Program-made: the position numbers and the translations under genes
Shown here: one piece after another, positions 1 to 8,693 of the stretch
Numbering within the stretch: position 1 is the stretch's first letter
How the letters are laid out: each line of letters begins with the position of its first letter
NCBI RefSeq assembly: GCF_000243235.1
Contig: NZ_JH594606.1
Span: 2,724,572 to 2,788,571, forward strand
Reading direction: 5' to 3'
Length of the DNA stretch: 64,000 bases
From: Gillisia limnaea DSM 15749
Lineage (GTDB): Bacteria; Bacteroidota; Bacteroidia; Flavobacteriales; Flavobacteriaceae
The notes under the pieces: model-generated
Databases searched by the model: none
What the model was told of the DNA's origin: nothing
The model's input: the letters and a program-made list of their open reading frames with translations, nothing else

Positions 1-1
1 A

Positions 2-586
2 ACAGAGTTTGCTGAATTTGAGGAGACTTTTAAAGAGGCTATGGGTAGAAAACTGGATATCACCGATTTTCTTTCCTATAAATTATATCCAAAAATATTT
101 ACAGATGCCTACAACCATCATAAGGAATACGGGAATGTTGTAAAAATTCCTACCAAGAATTTCTTTTATGGAATGGATCCCGGAGAAGAGATTATCGTTG
201 AAATGGATAAGGGGAAAACTTTATTGATTCAGTTAATGTCGGTAGGGAAAGCTAACAGCGAAGGGTTGGTAGATGCCTATTTCAAGGTGAACGGGCAAAC
301 CCGGGCAGTGAAAATTCAGGATAAATCAATCAAGGTCGAAAAGGTTGTTCATCAAAAAACAGATAAATCAAATCCGAAGGAAGTTGGTGCACCACTTCAG
401 GGATCTTTATCTTCAATTTTGGTCAAACCCGGGCAAAAAGTCGGTAAAAATGAACCTTTGTTTATTATTGAAGCAATGAAGATGGAAACCACCATTACCT
501 CCAATGCTGAAGGGGAAATTGATAAGATTATTTTGGCTCAGGGAGAAATGGTTTTTTCAGATGACCTTATTGTTGTTATGAAGTAA
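2..586 (+). CDS. pyc: Pyruvate carboxylase, C-terminal part (cut by window edge)
   Basis: Open frame running in from the left edge and ending at a TAA. The product ends in a biotinyl/lipoyl carrier domain with the motif EAMKMET; the biotinylated Lys is the codon at 479-481. The preceding residues (TDFLSYKLYPKIF..., then YGMDPGEE and a 'KTLLIQL' strand) match the carboxyltransferase C-terminal/PYC_OADA region of single-chain pyruvate carboxylase. In that family biotin carries CO2 from the biotin carboxylase domain to pyruvate, giving oxaloacetate for anaplerosis. The N-terminal domains lie outside the window, so the single-chain arrangement is inferred. Confidence 0.9.
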   Translation, partial: TEFAEFEETFKEAMGRKLDITDFLSYKLYPKIFTDAYNHHKEYGNVVKIPTKNFFYGMDPGEEIIVEMDKGKTLLIQLMSVGKANSEGLVDAYFKVNGQTRAVKIQDKSIKVEKVVHQKTDKSNPKEVGAPLQGSLSSILVKPGQKVGKNEPLFIIEAMKMETTITSNAEGEIDKIILAQGEMVFSDDLIVVMK

Positions 587-602
587 AACTGAATTTTTAA
601 AG

Positions 603-1292
603 ATGGAGACAAATAACGGGGATACTAAAAAGCTTTTTCATCACACCCATCCTTATGAGCCTTTTATTCCTCAAAATGCAACAAAATTAATTGTAGGAAC
701 CCTTCCACCGCCAAGATTTACTACCGGCTTTTTGAAAGAAGGGGATGTAGATTTTTGTTATGGGAGCAGGGATGGATTTCTTTGGCTGGTTCTGGATAAG
801 CTATTTGATCTCAATTTGAAATATGAAAATACAACAGAAGCCATTGAGCAACGCGAACAATTTTTGAGAAAAAGAGGAATAGGGATATGTGATATGCTTG
901 ATAGCAGCAAACGAGCGAAGATAGATGCTTCCGATATTGGAATGCAGCTTCCGGAACTCCGAAATATGGTACAAATCCTCAGGGACCATCCGGGAATCGA
1001 AACCTTGCTTTTTACAGGAGGCAATAGTAAAAACGGACCAGAATATTTCTTTAGAAAACATTTGAATCAAATAGAGGAAGACATAAAATTAAAAGTGATC
1101 TCCAACGAGGTTCCGCGGGTGCATCAGTTTGTGCTGGATGGTAGACTTATAACGACCGTTTCATTAACCGCGCCTTCAGGATCTGCTAACCGGGCAATTG
1201 GAAGTATGGAATCCTATAAAAGCTTTAAAAAGAAAAACCCTGAATTCAATACTATTGATTTCAGGGTGCTTCAATATAAAGGCTATTTCTAA
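603..1292 (+). CDS. Uracil-DNA glycosylase family-like protein
   Basis: 229 residues, starting 17 bases after the pyc stop and on the same strand. The glycosylase-superfamily layout is visible: VGTLPPPRF near residue 31 in the place of the family's GxxPG water-activating motif, GSRDGFLW near 54, and a strand with LLFTGGNS near 136. These match the short 'uracil-DNA glycosylase family' proteins common in Bacteroidota, which resemble MUG-type enzymes rather than Ung. Actual excision activity and substrate are unknown. The call rests on motif likeness. Confidence 0.65.
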   Translation: METNNGDTKKLFHHTHPYEPFIPQNATKLIVGTLPPPRFTTGFLKEGDVDFCYGSRDGFLWLVLDKLFDLNLKYENTTEAIEQREQFLRKRGIGICDMLDSSKRAKIDASDIGMQLPELRNMVQILRDHPGIETLLFTGGNSKNGPEYFFRKHLNQIEEDIKLKVISNEVPRVHQFVLDGRLITTVSLTAPSGSANRAIGSMESYKSFKKKNPEFNTIDFRVLQYKGYF

Positions 1293-1293
1293 C

Positions 1294-1428
1294 TTATTTT
1301 AATTCGTTTTGATCCTGTTGGGCCATCGTGGTAGGCTTAATCTTAAATTTTTTACGTTTCGGCCGAAGTCTTCCGTGAGTTCCAATCGCTATTTTTCCCC
1401 GCTTAGTTTTCTTATCCCCTCTTCCCAT
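1294..1428 (-). CDS. Small-subunit ribosomal protein bTHX
   Basis: A 44-residue, very basic ORF starting MGRGDKKTKRGKIA and continuing with GTHGRLRPKR. This is the conserved signature of the 30S THX protein, which sits in the head of the small subunit and stabilises rRNA. The ATG is at 1428 and the TAA at 1294-1296, one base past the stop of the convergent uracil-glycosylase-like gene. The C-terminus (KPTTMAQQDQNELK) is more acidic and variable. It is easily missed by gene finders because of its length. Confidence 0.88.
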   Translation of the reverse strand: MGRGDKKTKRGKIAIGTHGRLRPKRKKFKIKPTTMAQQDQNELK

Positions 1429-1430
1429 TC

Positions 1431-1559
1431 TTATTTTTTATTTTGCTGTTTTTTAATGGTTTTTTCATCGGTATCAAACTTATTGGTCTTTTGATTTCTA
1501 TCTCCAGTTGGATTAGTAGGATTTTTTTGTTCTTTTGTTCTTTCAAATTTCTTTTCCAT
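1431..1559 (-). CDS. Small hydrophilic ORF (42 aa) upstream of bTHX
   Basis: An ATG-to-TAA frame on the same strand as bTHX and ending two bases before its start codon, so the two could be translated as a pair. The product is rich in Lys, Asn, Gln and Thr (MEKKFERTKEQKNP... ending KKQQNKK) with no hydrophobic segment, which suggests a disordered basic peptide. I do not recognise a family. Its position, an intact start and stop, and the tight junction are the only support; the AT-rich sequence means a chance ORF cannot be excluded. Confidence 0.4.
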   Translation of the reverse strand: MEKKFERTKEQKNPTNPTGDRNQKTNKFDTDEKTIKKQQNKK

Positions 1560-1637
1560 GGTTTCTATTTTTTAAAATTCTAGAAAAAGATACAGAATAT
1601 TAGGTGAAAACTCTATTAATAGGATGTTAGAATTTGG

Positions 1638-2405
1638 TTAAAGATCTCGTAGTGCTTTAATAAAGGAACTGGTTTTATTAGTTCCGGATGCGGTAAGATG
1701 TTTAACAAAAGCGCTGCCTATAATGGCTCCGGTTGCAAATTCAGTAGCCTGATTAAAGGTTTCCTTATCATTGATCCCAAATCCTATAATTTGTGGATTC
1801 TTTAAATTCATAGCGGAAATCCGCTTGAAATATGCTTTAGTGTCTTCGCCAAATCCCTTTGTAGAGCCTGTTACACTGGCACTGCTCACCATATAAATGA
1901 ATCCGTCGGAAACAGAATCTATAAACCGGATGCGTTCCTCTGAAGTTTGAGGAGTGATCAGGAAAATATTGATAATCCCATAGTGCTCAAAAATTGCTTT
2001 ATACTCCTCATTATAAACATTTACAGGAAGATCGGGGATTATTAATCCGTCTATCCCGGCTTCCTGACATTTCTGGCAGAATTTCTCCACCCCATATTGA
2101 AGCATAGGATTGAAATATCCCATAATAATCAATGGAATTTTAACCGTTTCGCGAATATCCTTTAATTGGTTAAACAGCATATTGGTAGTCATTCCGTTTT
2201 TCAAAGCCTGGGTAGAACTTTCCTGAATCGTTGGTCCATCTGCCAAAGGATCGCTGAAGGGTAGTCCAATTTCTATAAAGTCAACCCCGCTTGTTTCCAG
2301 ATCCTTTATAATTTTTACGGTGTCCTCCAATTTTGGATACCCGGCTGTAAAATATATGGACAGGAGTTTTTTGTCTCCATTTAATGTTTTATTGATTCTG
2401 TTCAT
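1638..2405 (-). CDS. trpA: Tryptophan synthase alpha subunit
   Basis: 255 residues, last gene of the leftward trp operon. It cleaves indole-3-glycerol phosphate to indole and glyceraldehyde 3-phosphate, and indole is channelled to TrpB. The catalytic pair is present: Glu45 in 'FIEIGLPFSDP' and Asp56 in 'LADGPTIQ', spaced as Glu49/Asp60 of the enteric enzyme. The phosphate-binding end (GFGINDKE, then GAIIGSAFV) is intact. It lies 64 bases after trpB. Confidence 0.96.
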   Translation of the reverse strand: MNRINKTLNGDKKLLSIYFTAGYPKLEDTVKIIKDLETSGVDFIEIGLPFSDPLADGPTIQESSTQALKNGMTTNMLFNQLKDIRETVKIPLIIMGYFNPMLQYGVEKFCQKCQEAGIDGLIIPDLPVNVYNEEYKAIFEHYGIINIFLITPQTSEERIRFIDSVSDGFIYMVSSASVTGSTKGFGEDTKAYFKRISAMNLKNPQIIGFGINDKETFNQATEFATGAIIGSAFVKHLTASGTNKTSSFIKALRDL

Positions 2406-2469
2406 TGTTGAAGTTTAGATTCCAAACCCTATGATTTCATTACTTGTGAACCAAAGGGTTTGATTTAAA

Positions 2470-3651
2470 TTACAAATTAAAATAATCGATATAGGTGCTT
2501 AAGTCCTTATCTCCCCGTCCTGAAAGGTTCACAACCACAATATCATCTTCTTTAAATTTTCGGTCTTTAAAAATCGCAAGGGCGTGTGAGGTTTCAATGG
2601 CAGGAATAATTCCTTCCAGTTTGGCAAGCTCAATTCCTGCCTGCATAGCGGCTTCATCGGTAATGGAAATAAATTCCCCGCGTCCGGTTCTAAATAAGTT
2701 GGCATGCATGGGCCCTACTCCGGGATAATCCAATCCTGCCGAAATTGAATAGGGCTCTGTGATTTGTCCATCATAGGTTTGCATCAATAAGGTCTTGCTA
2801 CCGTGAATAATTCCTTCTTTCCCCAATGCTGAGGTTGCAGCGCTTTCTCCGGTATAAATTCCTTTCCCGGCCGCTTCTACTGCAATAATACCCACTTCGG
2901 GATTATCCAGGTAATGAAAATAAGCTCCGGCAGCATTGCTTCCGCCACCAACACAGGCAACGACATAATCTGGATTTTCACGGTTTTCTTTTTCTTTTAA
3001 CTGGATTTTTATCTCTTCTGAGATCACCGCCTGAAACCTGGCAACCATATCTGGATAAGGATGAGGTCCAACTACAGATCCAATGATATAATGCGTATCT
3101 ACCGGATTGTTGATCCAGTCTCTAATTGCCTCATTCGTGGCATCTTTTAAGGTTCTGCTTCCAGATTTTGCCGGAACCACAGTTGCTCCAAGCATTTTCA
3201 TTCTGGCTACGTTGGGGGCTTGTCGTTTAATATCTACCTCGCCCATGTAAACAATGCATTCAATGCCCATCAATGCACAAACTGTTGCTGTTGCTACCCC
3301 ATGTTGGCCTGCGCCGGTTTCAGCAATGATACGGGTTTTGCCAAGGCGTTTTGCCATTAATATCTGCCCCACAGTATTATTGATCTTATGAGCCCCGGTG
3401 TGGCAGAGGTCTTCCCGTTTTAAATATACCTTGGTCTTGTATTTGTTGCTGAATCGTTCCGCAAAATATAGCGGAGTAGGTCTTCCTACATATTCTTTCA
3501 ATAAATAGTTGAATTCTTTCTGAAAGGATTCCTCCTTCATAATATCCAGATATTGGGAACGTAATTCCTCAACATTGGGATAGAGCATTTCGGGAATAAA
3601 AGCTCCTCCAAAATCCCCGTAGTATCCTTTTTCGTTTGCCTGATATGTCAT
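2470..3651 (-). CDS. trpB: Tryptophan synthase beta subunit
   Basis: 393 residues from the ATG at 3651. The frame stays open ten codons further upstream, but homologues begin at [19 protein letters not shown]-dependent synthesis of tryptophan from indole and serine. The PLP-binding Lys89 lies in HTGAHKINN, and the phosphate loop GGGSNAAG and the substrate loop AETGAGQHG are complete, so this is the standard TrpB1 type. It partners with the trpA product encoded just downstream. Confidence 0.96.
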   Translation of the reverse strand: MTYQANEKGYYGDFGGAFIPEMLYPNVEELRSQYLDIMKEESFQKEFNYLLKEYVGRPTPLYFAERFSNKYKTKVYLKREDLCHTGAHKINNTVGQILMAKRLGKTRIIAETGAGQHGVATATVCALMGIECIVYMGEVDIKRQAPNVARMKMLGATVVPAKSGSRTLKDATNEAIRDWINNPVDTHYIIGSVVGPHPYPDMVARFQAVISEEIKIQLKEKENRENPDYVVACVGGGSNAAGAYFHYLDNPEVGIIAVEAAGKGIYTGESAATSALGKEGIIHGSKTLLMQTYDGQITEPYSISAGLDYPGVGPMHANLFRTGRGEFISITDEAAMQAGIELAKLEGIIPAIETSHALAIFKDRKFKEDDIVVVNLSGRGDKDLSTYIDYFNL

Positions 3652-3694
3652 TTTTATCGAGATTAATTTTTTATCCCTCATTGAGGGTTTAATT

Positions 3695-3733
3695 CCCCGA
3701 GGCCCGCCCGAACGGTACGGGCGGACCCCGAGG
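3695..3733. repeat. GC-rich palindromic intergenic repeat between trpF and trpB
   Basis: An inverted repeat CCGCCCG / CGGGCGG (3704-3710 and 3718-3724, 7-base loop), flanked by direct copies of CCCCGAGG at 3695-3702 and 3726-3733. It is far more GC-rich than its surroundings and lies between trpF and trpB. A related ATCCCG...CGGGAT hairpin lies at about 49,115. It looks like a dispersed REP-like element; in the transcript it could also act as a processing or stability hairpin. Confidence 0.55.
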
Positions 3734-3741
3734 TTCTTAAT

Positions 3742-4428
3742 TTATTGCAATAATCTTTTGAAAATCTCCAGTTTCTGAAGATCCTTCAGTCCCGGCTTAA
3801 TTTCAAACTTGCTGTTTACATCTATGGCATATACCAAATCCTCTTTTCCTTTTTTTTGAAATTCGGCAATCAGAGATTTAATGCTTTCCAACTCCTCAAT
3901 CCCTATTCCGCCACTTAGGAAAAAGGGTTTTTTTGAAGGGTATTCCTTTAAAATATCCCAGTTAAAAGCGATGCCGTTTCCACCCTTGTTTTTTCCTTTT
4001 GTATCGAACAAAAAGTAATCAACCTCATCTTCATATGGGAATACTATATCAAAGTCAAATTTTTCATTTACAGAAAAAACCTTGATGATCTCCACTTCTG
4101 AAGGTTCGTTTAGTTTCTTTAATTCCTTCTTTAAATCATTACAAAACTGAGGAGTTTCCTCCCCGTGCAACTGAATTGCCTGCAAATTATACCGACTTGC
4201 CTTTTCCAAAATAAAATGGGAAGAAGCATTCACAAAAACTCCGGTATTCTTTATTTCTGAAGAAATTTCAGGGATTTCATGTTCAAAATTCCTTGGAGAT
4301 TTTTCATAGAAGATAAATCCCAGGTAATCCGGTTTTAGGGAAGCAATTTCCAGAATATTCTCTTGAAATTTCATCCCACATACCTTTAGTTTAGGTCCTT
4401 TTATTACGTTAGATTTTGTATCGCTCAT
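3742..4428 (-). CDS. trpF: Phosphoribosylanthranilate isomerase
   Basis: 228 residues. Amadori rearrangement of phosphoribosylanthranilate to CdRP, third step of the pathway. The N-terminal strand motif KVCGMK carries the catalytic Cys, and the phosphate-binding end has FLSGGIGIEEL. The frame begins at MSDTKSN, giving about 15 residues ahead of the barrel. It sits 9 bases after trpC. Confidence 0.94.
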   Translation of the reverse strand: MSDTKSNVIKGPKLKVCGMKFQENILEIASLKPDYLGFIFYEKSPRNFEHEIPEISSEIKNTGVFVNASSHFILEKASRYNLQAIQLHGEETPQFCNDLKKELKKLNEPSEVEIIKVFSVNEKFDFDIVFPYEDEVDYFLFDTKGKNKGGNGIAFNWDILKEYPSKKPFFLSGGIGIEELESIKSLIAEFQKKGKEDLVYAIDVNSKFEIKPGLKDLQKLEIFKRLLQ

Positions 4429-4437
4429 CTTGTTTTA

Positions 4438-5223
4438 TTAAGAATTCAAATCACTTATAAAAGCCGAAGCCATTTTTCCGGGATCATTTGACTTCATAAA
4501 ATTTTCACCGATCAAGAATCCTTGAAATCCGTAATTTTTTAAATCTTTTATTGCCTCCACACTGCTTATTCCGCTTTCTGAAACTTTTACAAATTCATTT
4601 GGGATCTTTTCTGAAAGTTCCTTGCTTATAGCTGTACTTACTTCAAAGGTCTTCAAATTCCTGTTGTTTACACCCAGCATATCAAGACTAGGCATCAACG
4701 ATTTCTCAAGTTCCTCCAAATCATGAACTTCCAACAATACATCCAGGTTCAATCCCTTTGCAAATCCCGACAAATCTTTGATTTGTTTTCTGCTCAAAAT
4801 TGCGGCAATCAATAAGATCGCATCTGCTCCGTGAGCTTTTGCTTCCAGAATTTGATATTCGTCGATAATAAATTCCTTTCTTAACAAAGGCATTTTTACA
4901 GCAGCCCTGGCTAGAATGAGGTCGTCCAGCGATCCACCAAAATACTTGCCATCTGTAAGAACGGACATTCCGCAAACTCCTGCATCTTCATAGCCGCAAG
5001 CGACATCCTGAACATTCAAATCCTGATTGATGACAGCCTTAGAAGGAGATCTTCGTTTATGTTCTGCAATAATACCTATGTTGCTTTTCTTTAAAGCAGA
5101 AGCCAACGAAATTGTTTCCCGCTCAAAAAGTGGATAGTGGGATAGATGCACCGGGGAGATCAATTGCTTTTTTAGGGCAACCTCCTTGTATTTATCGGCT
5201 ATAATTTTATCTAAAATATTCAT
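4438..5223 (-). CDS. trpC: Indole-3-glycerol phosphate synthase
   Basis: 261 residues, TIM-barrel. Closes the indole ring from CdRP with loss of CO2 and water. Visible signatures are IAEHKRRSPSKA (catalytic Lys strand), LLRKEFIIDEYQI, GVNNRNLKTF and VSESGISS, which follow the family order. It is a stand-alone enzyme here, not fused to TrpF as in enteric bacteria. Spacing to trpD is 43 bases and to trpF 9 bases. Confidence 0.95.
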   Translation of the reverse strand: MNILDKIIADKYKEVALKKQLISPVHLSHYPLFERETISLASALKKSNIGIIAEHKRRSPSKAVINQDLNVQDVACGYEDAGVCGMSVLTDGKYFGGSLDDLILARAAVKMPLLRKEFIIDEYQILEAKAHGADAILLIAAILSRKQIKDLSGFAKGLNLDVLLEVHDLEELEKSLMPSLDMLGVNNRNLKTFEVSTAISKELSEKIPNEFVKVSESGISSVEAIKDLKNYGFQGFLIGENFMKSNDPGKMASAFISDLNS

Positions 5224-5266
5224 ATAAGCTAGTTGTTTTTCCGACCTTCAAATTTGTTCAAACTCT

Positions 5267-6259
5267 TTATTTACTTAACTCCTGTAGTTTTTTTAGAGCC
5301 TTCAGGGCTTTTCCAGAATGCAGCGATTCTTTTGCCTTTTCAAATCCTTCTTTTGGAGACAGGTTTTGTGTAGTTGCTATAGCCATTCCCGCATTTGCAC
5401 AAGCTACATTTTGCTGGGCTTGTGTTCCTTCTCCTTTTAAAATATTCAGAAAAATTTCAGCGGAAGCTTCTATGGAACCTCCACCTGCGATCTCAGATTC
5501 TTTAAGAGGTTCTAATCCAAAATCTGATGCTTCTAAAATACCTTCAGTAGTATTCGAAATGGTTTTTGTCGCTCCTGTTAAAGAAATTTCATCATAGCCG
5601 TCTAATGCGTGCAAAATGGTAAAATTCTTATCGGTATTCTGATAAAGATACCCGTACATCCTGGCGAGTTCCAAACTGAAAACACCCACGAGTTGATTTT
5701 TAGGAAAAGCTGGATTTACCATAGGCCCAAGCATATTAAAAAAGGTCTTGACTGCGAGGGATTTTCTAATAGGAGCCACATTTTTCATCGCGGGATGGAA
5801 TAGGGGCGCGTGCAAAACGCAAATACCCGCTTGGTCGATGCTTTTTTCTAGAAAATCAGGATCGGTGCTAAATTTAATTCCAAGATATTCCATCACATTT
5901 GAACTTCCACTTATCGAGGAAACTCCATAATTTCCATGCTTGGCAACATGGACTCCTGCCCCGGCGGTAATAAAGGATGAAACCGTAGAAATATTAAACG
6001 TGTCCTTTCCATCTCCTCCGGTACCGCATAGGTCTACCGGATCATATGCGCTAAGATCTATCGCTAGACAAAGGTCTAAAAGTGCATCCCTAAAGCCCTC
6101 CAGCTCTTCTGTAGTGATGCTACGCATCATATAAACCGTTAAAAATGCAGCGATTTGACTTTCGTTATATTCTCCGTTTGAAATATTGACCAAAGCCAGT
6201 TGAGCTTCTTCCCTGGAGATGGTTTCGTGGTTGATGAGCCTGTTAAGTAATTGTTTCAT
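5267..6259 (-). CDS. trpD: Anthranilate phosphoribosyltransferase
   Basis: 330 residues. Transfers phosphoribose from PRPP to anthranilate. The PRPP/Mg motif GTGGDGKDTFNIST is at residues 79-92, and VAKHGNYGVSS at about 105. It is preceded by a 136-base gap before trpG in which I find no ORF, only short stem-forming sequences. Confidence 0.95.
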   Translation of the reverse strand: MKQLLNRLINHETISREEAQLALVNISNGEYNESQIAAFLTVYMMRSITTEELEGFRDALLDLCLAIDLSAYDPVDLCGTGGDGKDTFNISTVSSFITAGAGVHVAKHGNYGVSSISGSSNVMEYLGIKFSTDPDFLEKSIDQAGICVLHAPLFHPAMKNVAPIRKSLAVKTFFNMLGPMVNPAFPKNQLVGVFSLELARMYGYLYQNTDKNFTILHALDGYDEISLTGATKTISNTTEGILEASDFGLEPLKESEIAGGGSIEASAEIFLNILKGEGTQAQQNVACANAGMAIATTQNLSPKEGFEKAKESLHSGKALKALKKLQELSK

Positions 6260-6395
6260 CTATTTTTTTTATTTTTTTAGCGGACGTTTGTAACATCCAT
6301 ATAATCATTCCTCTGTGTGCGAAAATCTTTCTATGTTACTAGAAAGTTTTCTTCGGTTTCCTTCAGGGGAACCCAATAATGAGGAAGTTTTTTTA

Positions 6396-7067
6396 TTAAA
6401 CATTGGTTTTTGCTTCAGGGTTTTGCATTTTTTTTTCTGGTGAAAGAATTGGAGATGGTATATCGATCCAATTGCGTATCATCTTTTTTCCATCAGGTGT
6501 CAAAACCGATTCCGGGTGAAACTGAACACCTCTTACATCATATTCCCTATGACGTAACGACATTACCTGCCCCTTTTCATCATAAGAAGTAGCTTCAAGG
6601 CAATTGGGTAAATTTTGATCGACTACCCAGGAATGATATCGTCCTACTTCAAATTCACTTTCAAGTCCGTGAAATAATTGTTCGTCGGTTACAGAGGTTT
6701 TTATAGAAGTAGCGACTCCATGGTACACCGATTCCAGGTTGATCAGTTTTCCGCCAAAAACTTCACCTATAGCCTGTTGACCAAGGCAAACCCCTAAAAT
6801 GCTTTTTGTGGGAGCATATTTTTCTACAATGGCTTTTAAAAGTCCGGCTTCATCCGGGACACCAGGACCGGGAGAAAGCAGGATCTTGTCAAATTGATCG
6901 ACAAATTCCAGGTCTAATTCATTATTTCTCCGGACGGTTACCAGGCAATCGAATTCCTCAAGATAGTGGACCAGATTGTACACAAAGGAATCATAATTAT
7001 CGATTACCAGCACTTTAACCGGTTTTAGCAGCGGTTGAGATTCTATTTTTTCAGATTTAATATTCAT
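6396..7067 (-). CDS. trpG: Anthranilate synthase component II (glutamine amidotransferase)
   Basis: 223 residues from the ATG at 7067; an upstream in-frame TTG at 7097 is less likely. Class I glutamine amidotransferase supplying ammonia to TrpE. The catalytic Cys is in GVCLGQQAIGE (about residue 94) and the His/Glu of the triad are in GVQFHPESVLT. It lies about 50 bases downstream of trpE, the usual partner order. A shared role with para-aminobenzoate synthase is possible, as in many bacteria with a single amidotransferase, but cannot be judged here. Confidence 0.93.
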   Translation of the reverse strand: MNIKSEKIESQPLLKPVKVLVIDNYDSFVYNLVHYLEEFDCLVTVRRNNELDLEFVDQFDKILLSPGPGVPDEAGLLKAIVEKYAPTKSILGVCLGQQAIGEVFGGKLINLESVYHGVATSIKTSVTDEQLFHGLESEFEVGRYHSWVVDQNLPNCLEATSYDEKGQVMSLRHREYDVRGVQFHPESVLTPDGKKMIRNWIDIPSPILSPEKKMQNPEAKTNV

Positions 7068-7117
7068 TTTTCTTTCTTCCTTAATTTCATTTAGCAACGT
7101 GGGCTGTAGGATGCTTT

Positions 7118-8512
7118 TTATATTTCTTCTGCAAGTTCCAGAGCCCTTGTTAAAGCTCCTAATTTGTTATAGACTTCCTGTAATTCGTTATCTTCATTGG
7201 ATTCGGAAACGATTCCGGCTCCTGCCTGATAATGCAGGTAATGGTTTTTACTCACAAAAGACCGTATGATGATGGCATGATTGAAATTTCCTTCAAAATC
7301 CATAAATCCAATGGCCCCTCCATACGCACTACGGTTCACATTTTCATATTTTTCAATAAGGCTCATCGCGCTGTGTTTTGGCGCTCCGCTTAATGTTCCG
7401 GCCGGAAAGGTGTCAGCTACAACTTGCATAGCGGGTGTGTTTTTATCCTTGGTCCCGGTTACTTTGCTCACCAGATGGATTACATGTGAGAAAAACTGGA
7501 TCTCTTTGTATTTTTCAACTTGTACATTGTTGCTATGGCGGCTAAGATCATTCCTGGCCAGGTCCACAAGCATCACGTGTTCTGCGTTTTCCTTTGTGTC
7601 CGATGAAAGTTCCTTTGCGAGCTCAGCATCCTGTTCATCATTTCCGGTACGTTTAAAGGTACCTGCAATAGGATGTATTTCAGCCTGATCGCCTTTTACC
7701 ACCAATTGAGCTTCCGGAGAACTTCCGAAGATCTTAAAGTTCCCATAATCAAAATAGAATAAGTAGGGGGATGGGTTCACGTTTCTCAATGCCCGGTACA
7801 CATTGAATTCATCTCCTTTAAAAGCCTGGGAAAACCTTCGGGATAATACAAGTTGAAATACATCTCCGCGGTGACAATGTTTTTTGCCAAGTTTTACATT
7901 TTCCCGGAATTCTTCATCCGTAAGGTTTGAAACCGGTTCTTGTTGTCTTTTAAAATTGTAGGTGGCAAAATTTTTCACCTTTAGCAATTGTTCTATTTCC
8001 GCCAGTCTACTTTTAGAATTGTATGTGTGGTCAAAAATATAGGCTTCATTATTAAAATGATTTACTGCAATAATGTTTTGATATACCGCGTAATAAATAT
8101 CCGGGATTTGAAGATCTCCGGTCTTTCTGGCTATTTTGATGTTTTCAAAATATTTTACTCCATCATATGCGATGTACCCGAAAAGCCCATTGTTTATAAA
8201 TTTGAAGTCAGAATTTTCGGTTTTGAATCGCTTTGAGAATTCCTGGATTTTGTTGGGGATATTTATTTCAGAAGAAATTTCGGTCTTTTCGATACTTCCG
8301 TCAGGAAAGGACTCTGTGATAATTTCATTTTCAATTTTAATTGAAGCGATTGGATTGCAACAGATATAAGAAAAACTATTGTCACTTGCATGGTAATCAC
8401 TGCTCTCCAAAAGCAGACTATTAGGGTATTTGTCCCTGATTTTTAGGTAGACGCTTACCGGTGTGATGGTATCTGCAAGAAGTTTTTTAAACGTGGTGGT
8501 TAATTGATACAT
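7118..8512 (-). CDS. trpE: Anthranilate synthase component I
   Basis: 464 residues, first structural gene of the operon. Converts chorismate and ammonia to anthranilate. The N-terminal LLES motif (SLLLESSDYHA, about residue 33), part of the tryptophan feedback site, is present, and the chorismate-binding half has HPIAGTFKRTG, DLARNDLSR, FPAGTLSGAPK and YGGAIGF. It begins right after the leader-ORF/terminator region, so both transcription attenuation and feedback inhibition are expected. Confidence 0.95.
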   Translation of the reverse strand: MYQLTTTFKKLLADTITPVSVYLKIRDKYPNSLLLESSDYHASDNSFSYICCNPIASIKIENEIITESFPDGSIEKTEISSEINIPNKIQEFSKRFKTENSDFKFINNGLFGYIAYDGVKYFENIKIARKTGDLQIPDIYYAVYQNIIAVNHFNNEAYIFDHTYNSKSRLAEIEQLLKVKNFATYNFKRQQEPVSNLTDEEFRENVKLGKKHCHRGDVFQLVLSRRFSQAFKGDEFNVYRALRNVNPSPYLFYFDYGNFKIFGSSPEAQLVVKGDQAEIHPIAGTFKRTGNDEQDAELAKELSSDTKENAEHVMLVDLARNDLSRHSNNVQVEKYKEIQFFSHVIHLVSKVTGTKDKNTPAMQVVADTFPAGTLSGAPKHSAMSLIEKYENVNRSAYGGAIGFMDFEGNFNHAIIIRSFVSKNHYLHYQAGAGIVSESNEDNELQEVYNKLGALTRALELAEEI

Positions 8513-8530
8513 TTCTATAATTTATTGAAT

Positions 8531-8560
8531 GAAAAAAGGCTTGTCGTGAGACAAGCCTTT
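8531..8560 (-). terminator. trp attenuator terminator hairpin
   Basis: Perfect 11-bp stem (AAAGGCTTGTC with GACAAGCCTTT, loop of 4 bases at 8546-8549), followed on the transcribed minus strand by a run of six T at 8532-8537. It stands between the Trp-rich leader ORF and the trpE start, the place of the terminator in ribosome-mediated attenuators. Confidence 0.88.
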
Positions 8561-8586
8561 GTATATTATTTTATACGAGTGCAGTG

Positions 8587-8649
8587 TTACTTCACGTTGT
8601 GTTGACGTAAGCTATTCCACCACCAGGTATTTGCTGTATTATTTTTCAT
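8587..8649 (-). CDS. trpL: trp operon leader peptide with WWW
   Basis: A 20-residue ORF starting MKNNTANT, followed by three consecutive Trp codons (8617-8625) and ending with TAA at 8587-8589. Trp is the rarest residue, and three in a row ahead of a terminator and trpE is diagnostic of attenuation: when charged tRNA-Trp is scarce a ribosome would stall here and prevent the terminator from forming. I did not find an unambiguous antiterminator pairing by eye. The start codon sits 5 bases after a -7 box, so the transcript may be leaderless. Confidence 0.87.
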   Translation of the reverse strand: MKNNTANTWWWNSLRQHNVK

Positions 8650-8654
8650 TGCAT

Positions 8655-8685
8655 CAAATATACTTATGATATTTTAAATAGCAAA
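8655..8685 (-). promoter_or_regulatory. Promoter of the trp operon
   Basis: Bacteroidota-type promoter on the minus strand: TTTG at 8682-8685, a 19-base spacer, and TATATTTG at 8655-8662 (consensus TAnnTTTG). Initiation would be expected around 8648-8650, at the ATG of the leader peptide. Confidence 0.75.
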
Positions 8686-8693
8686 AGTTTTTT

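Noticed and set aside
1309-1494. 61-codon plus-strand frame
   Set aside because: Lies opposite the bTHX gene and the 42-codon ORF; Phe/Ser-rich composition reflects the complement of Lys-rich coding sequence.
2470-3651. Second TrpB copy or TrpB2-type enzyme
   Set aside because: Motifs are those of the standard TrpB1 and the partner trpA is adjacent.
8513-8660. T-box or tryptophan riboswitch
   Set aside because: No T-box sequence or aptamer-like structure; the Trp-codon ORF and hairpin explain the region.
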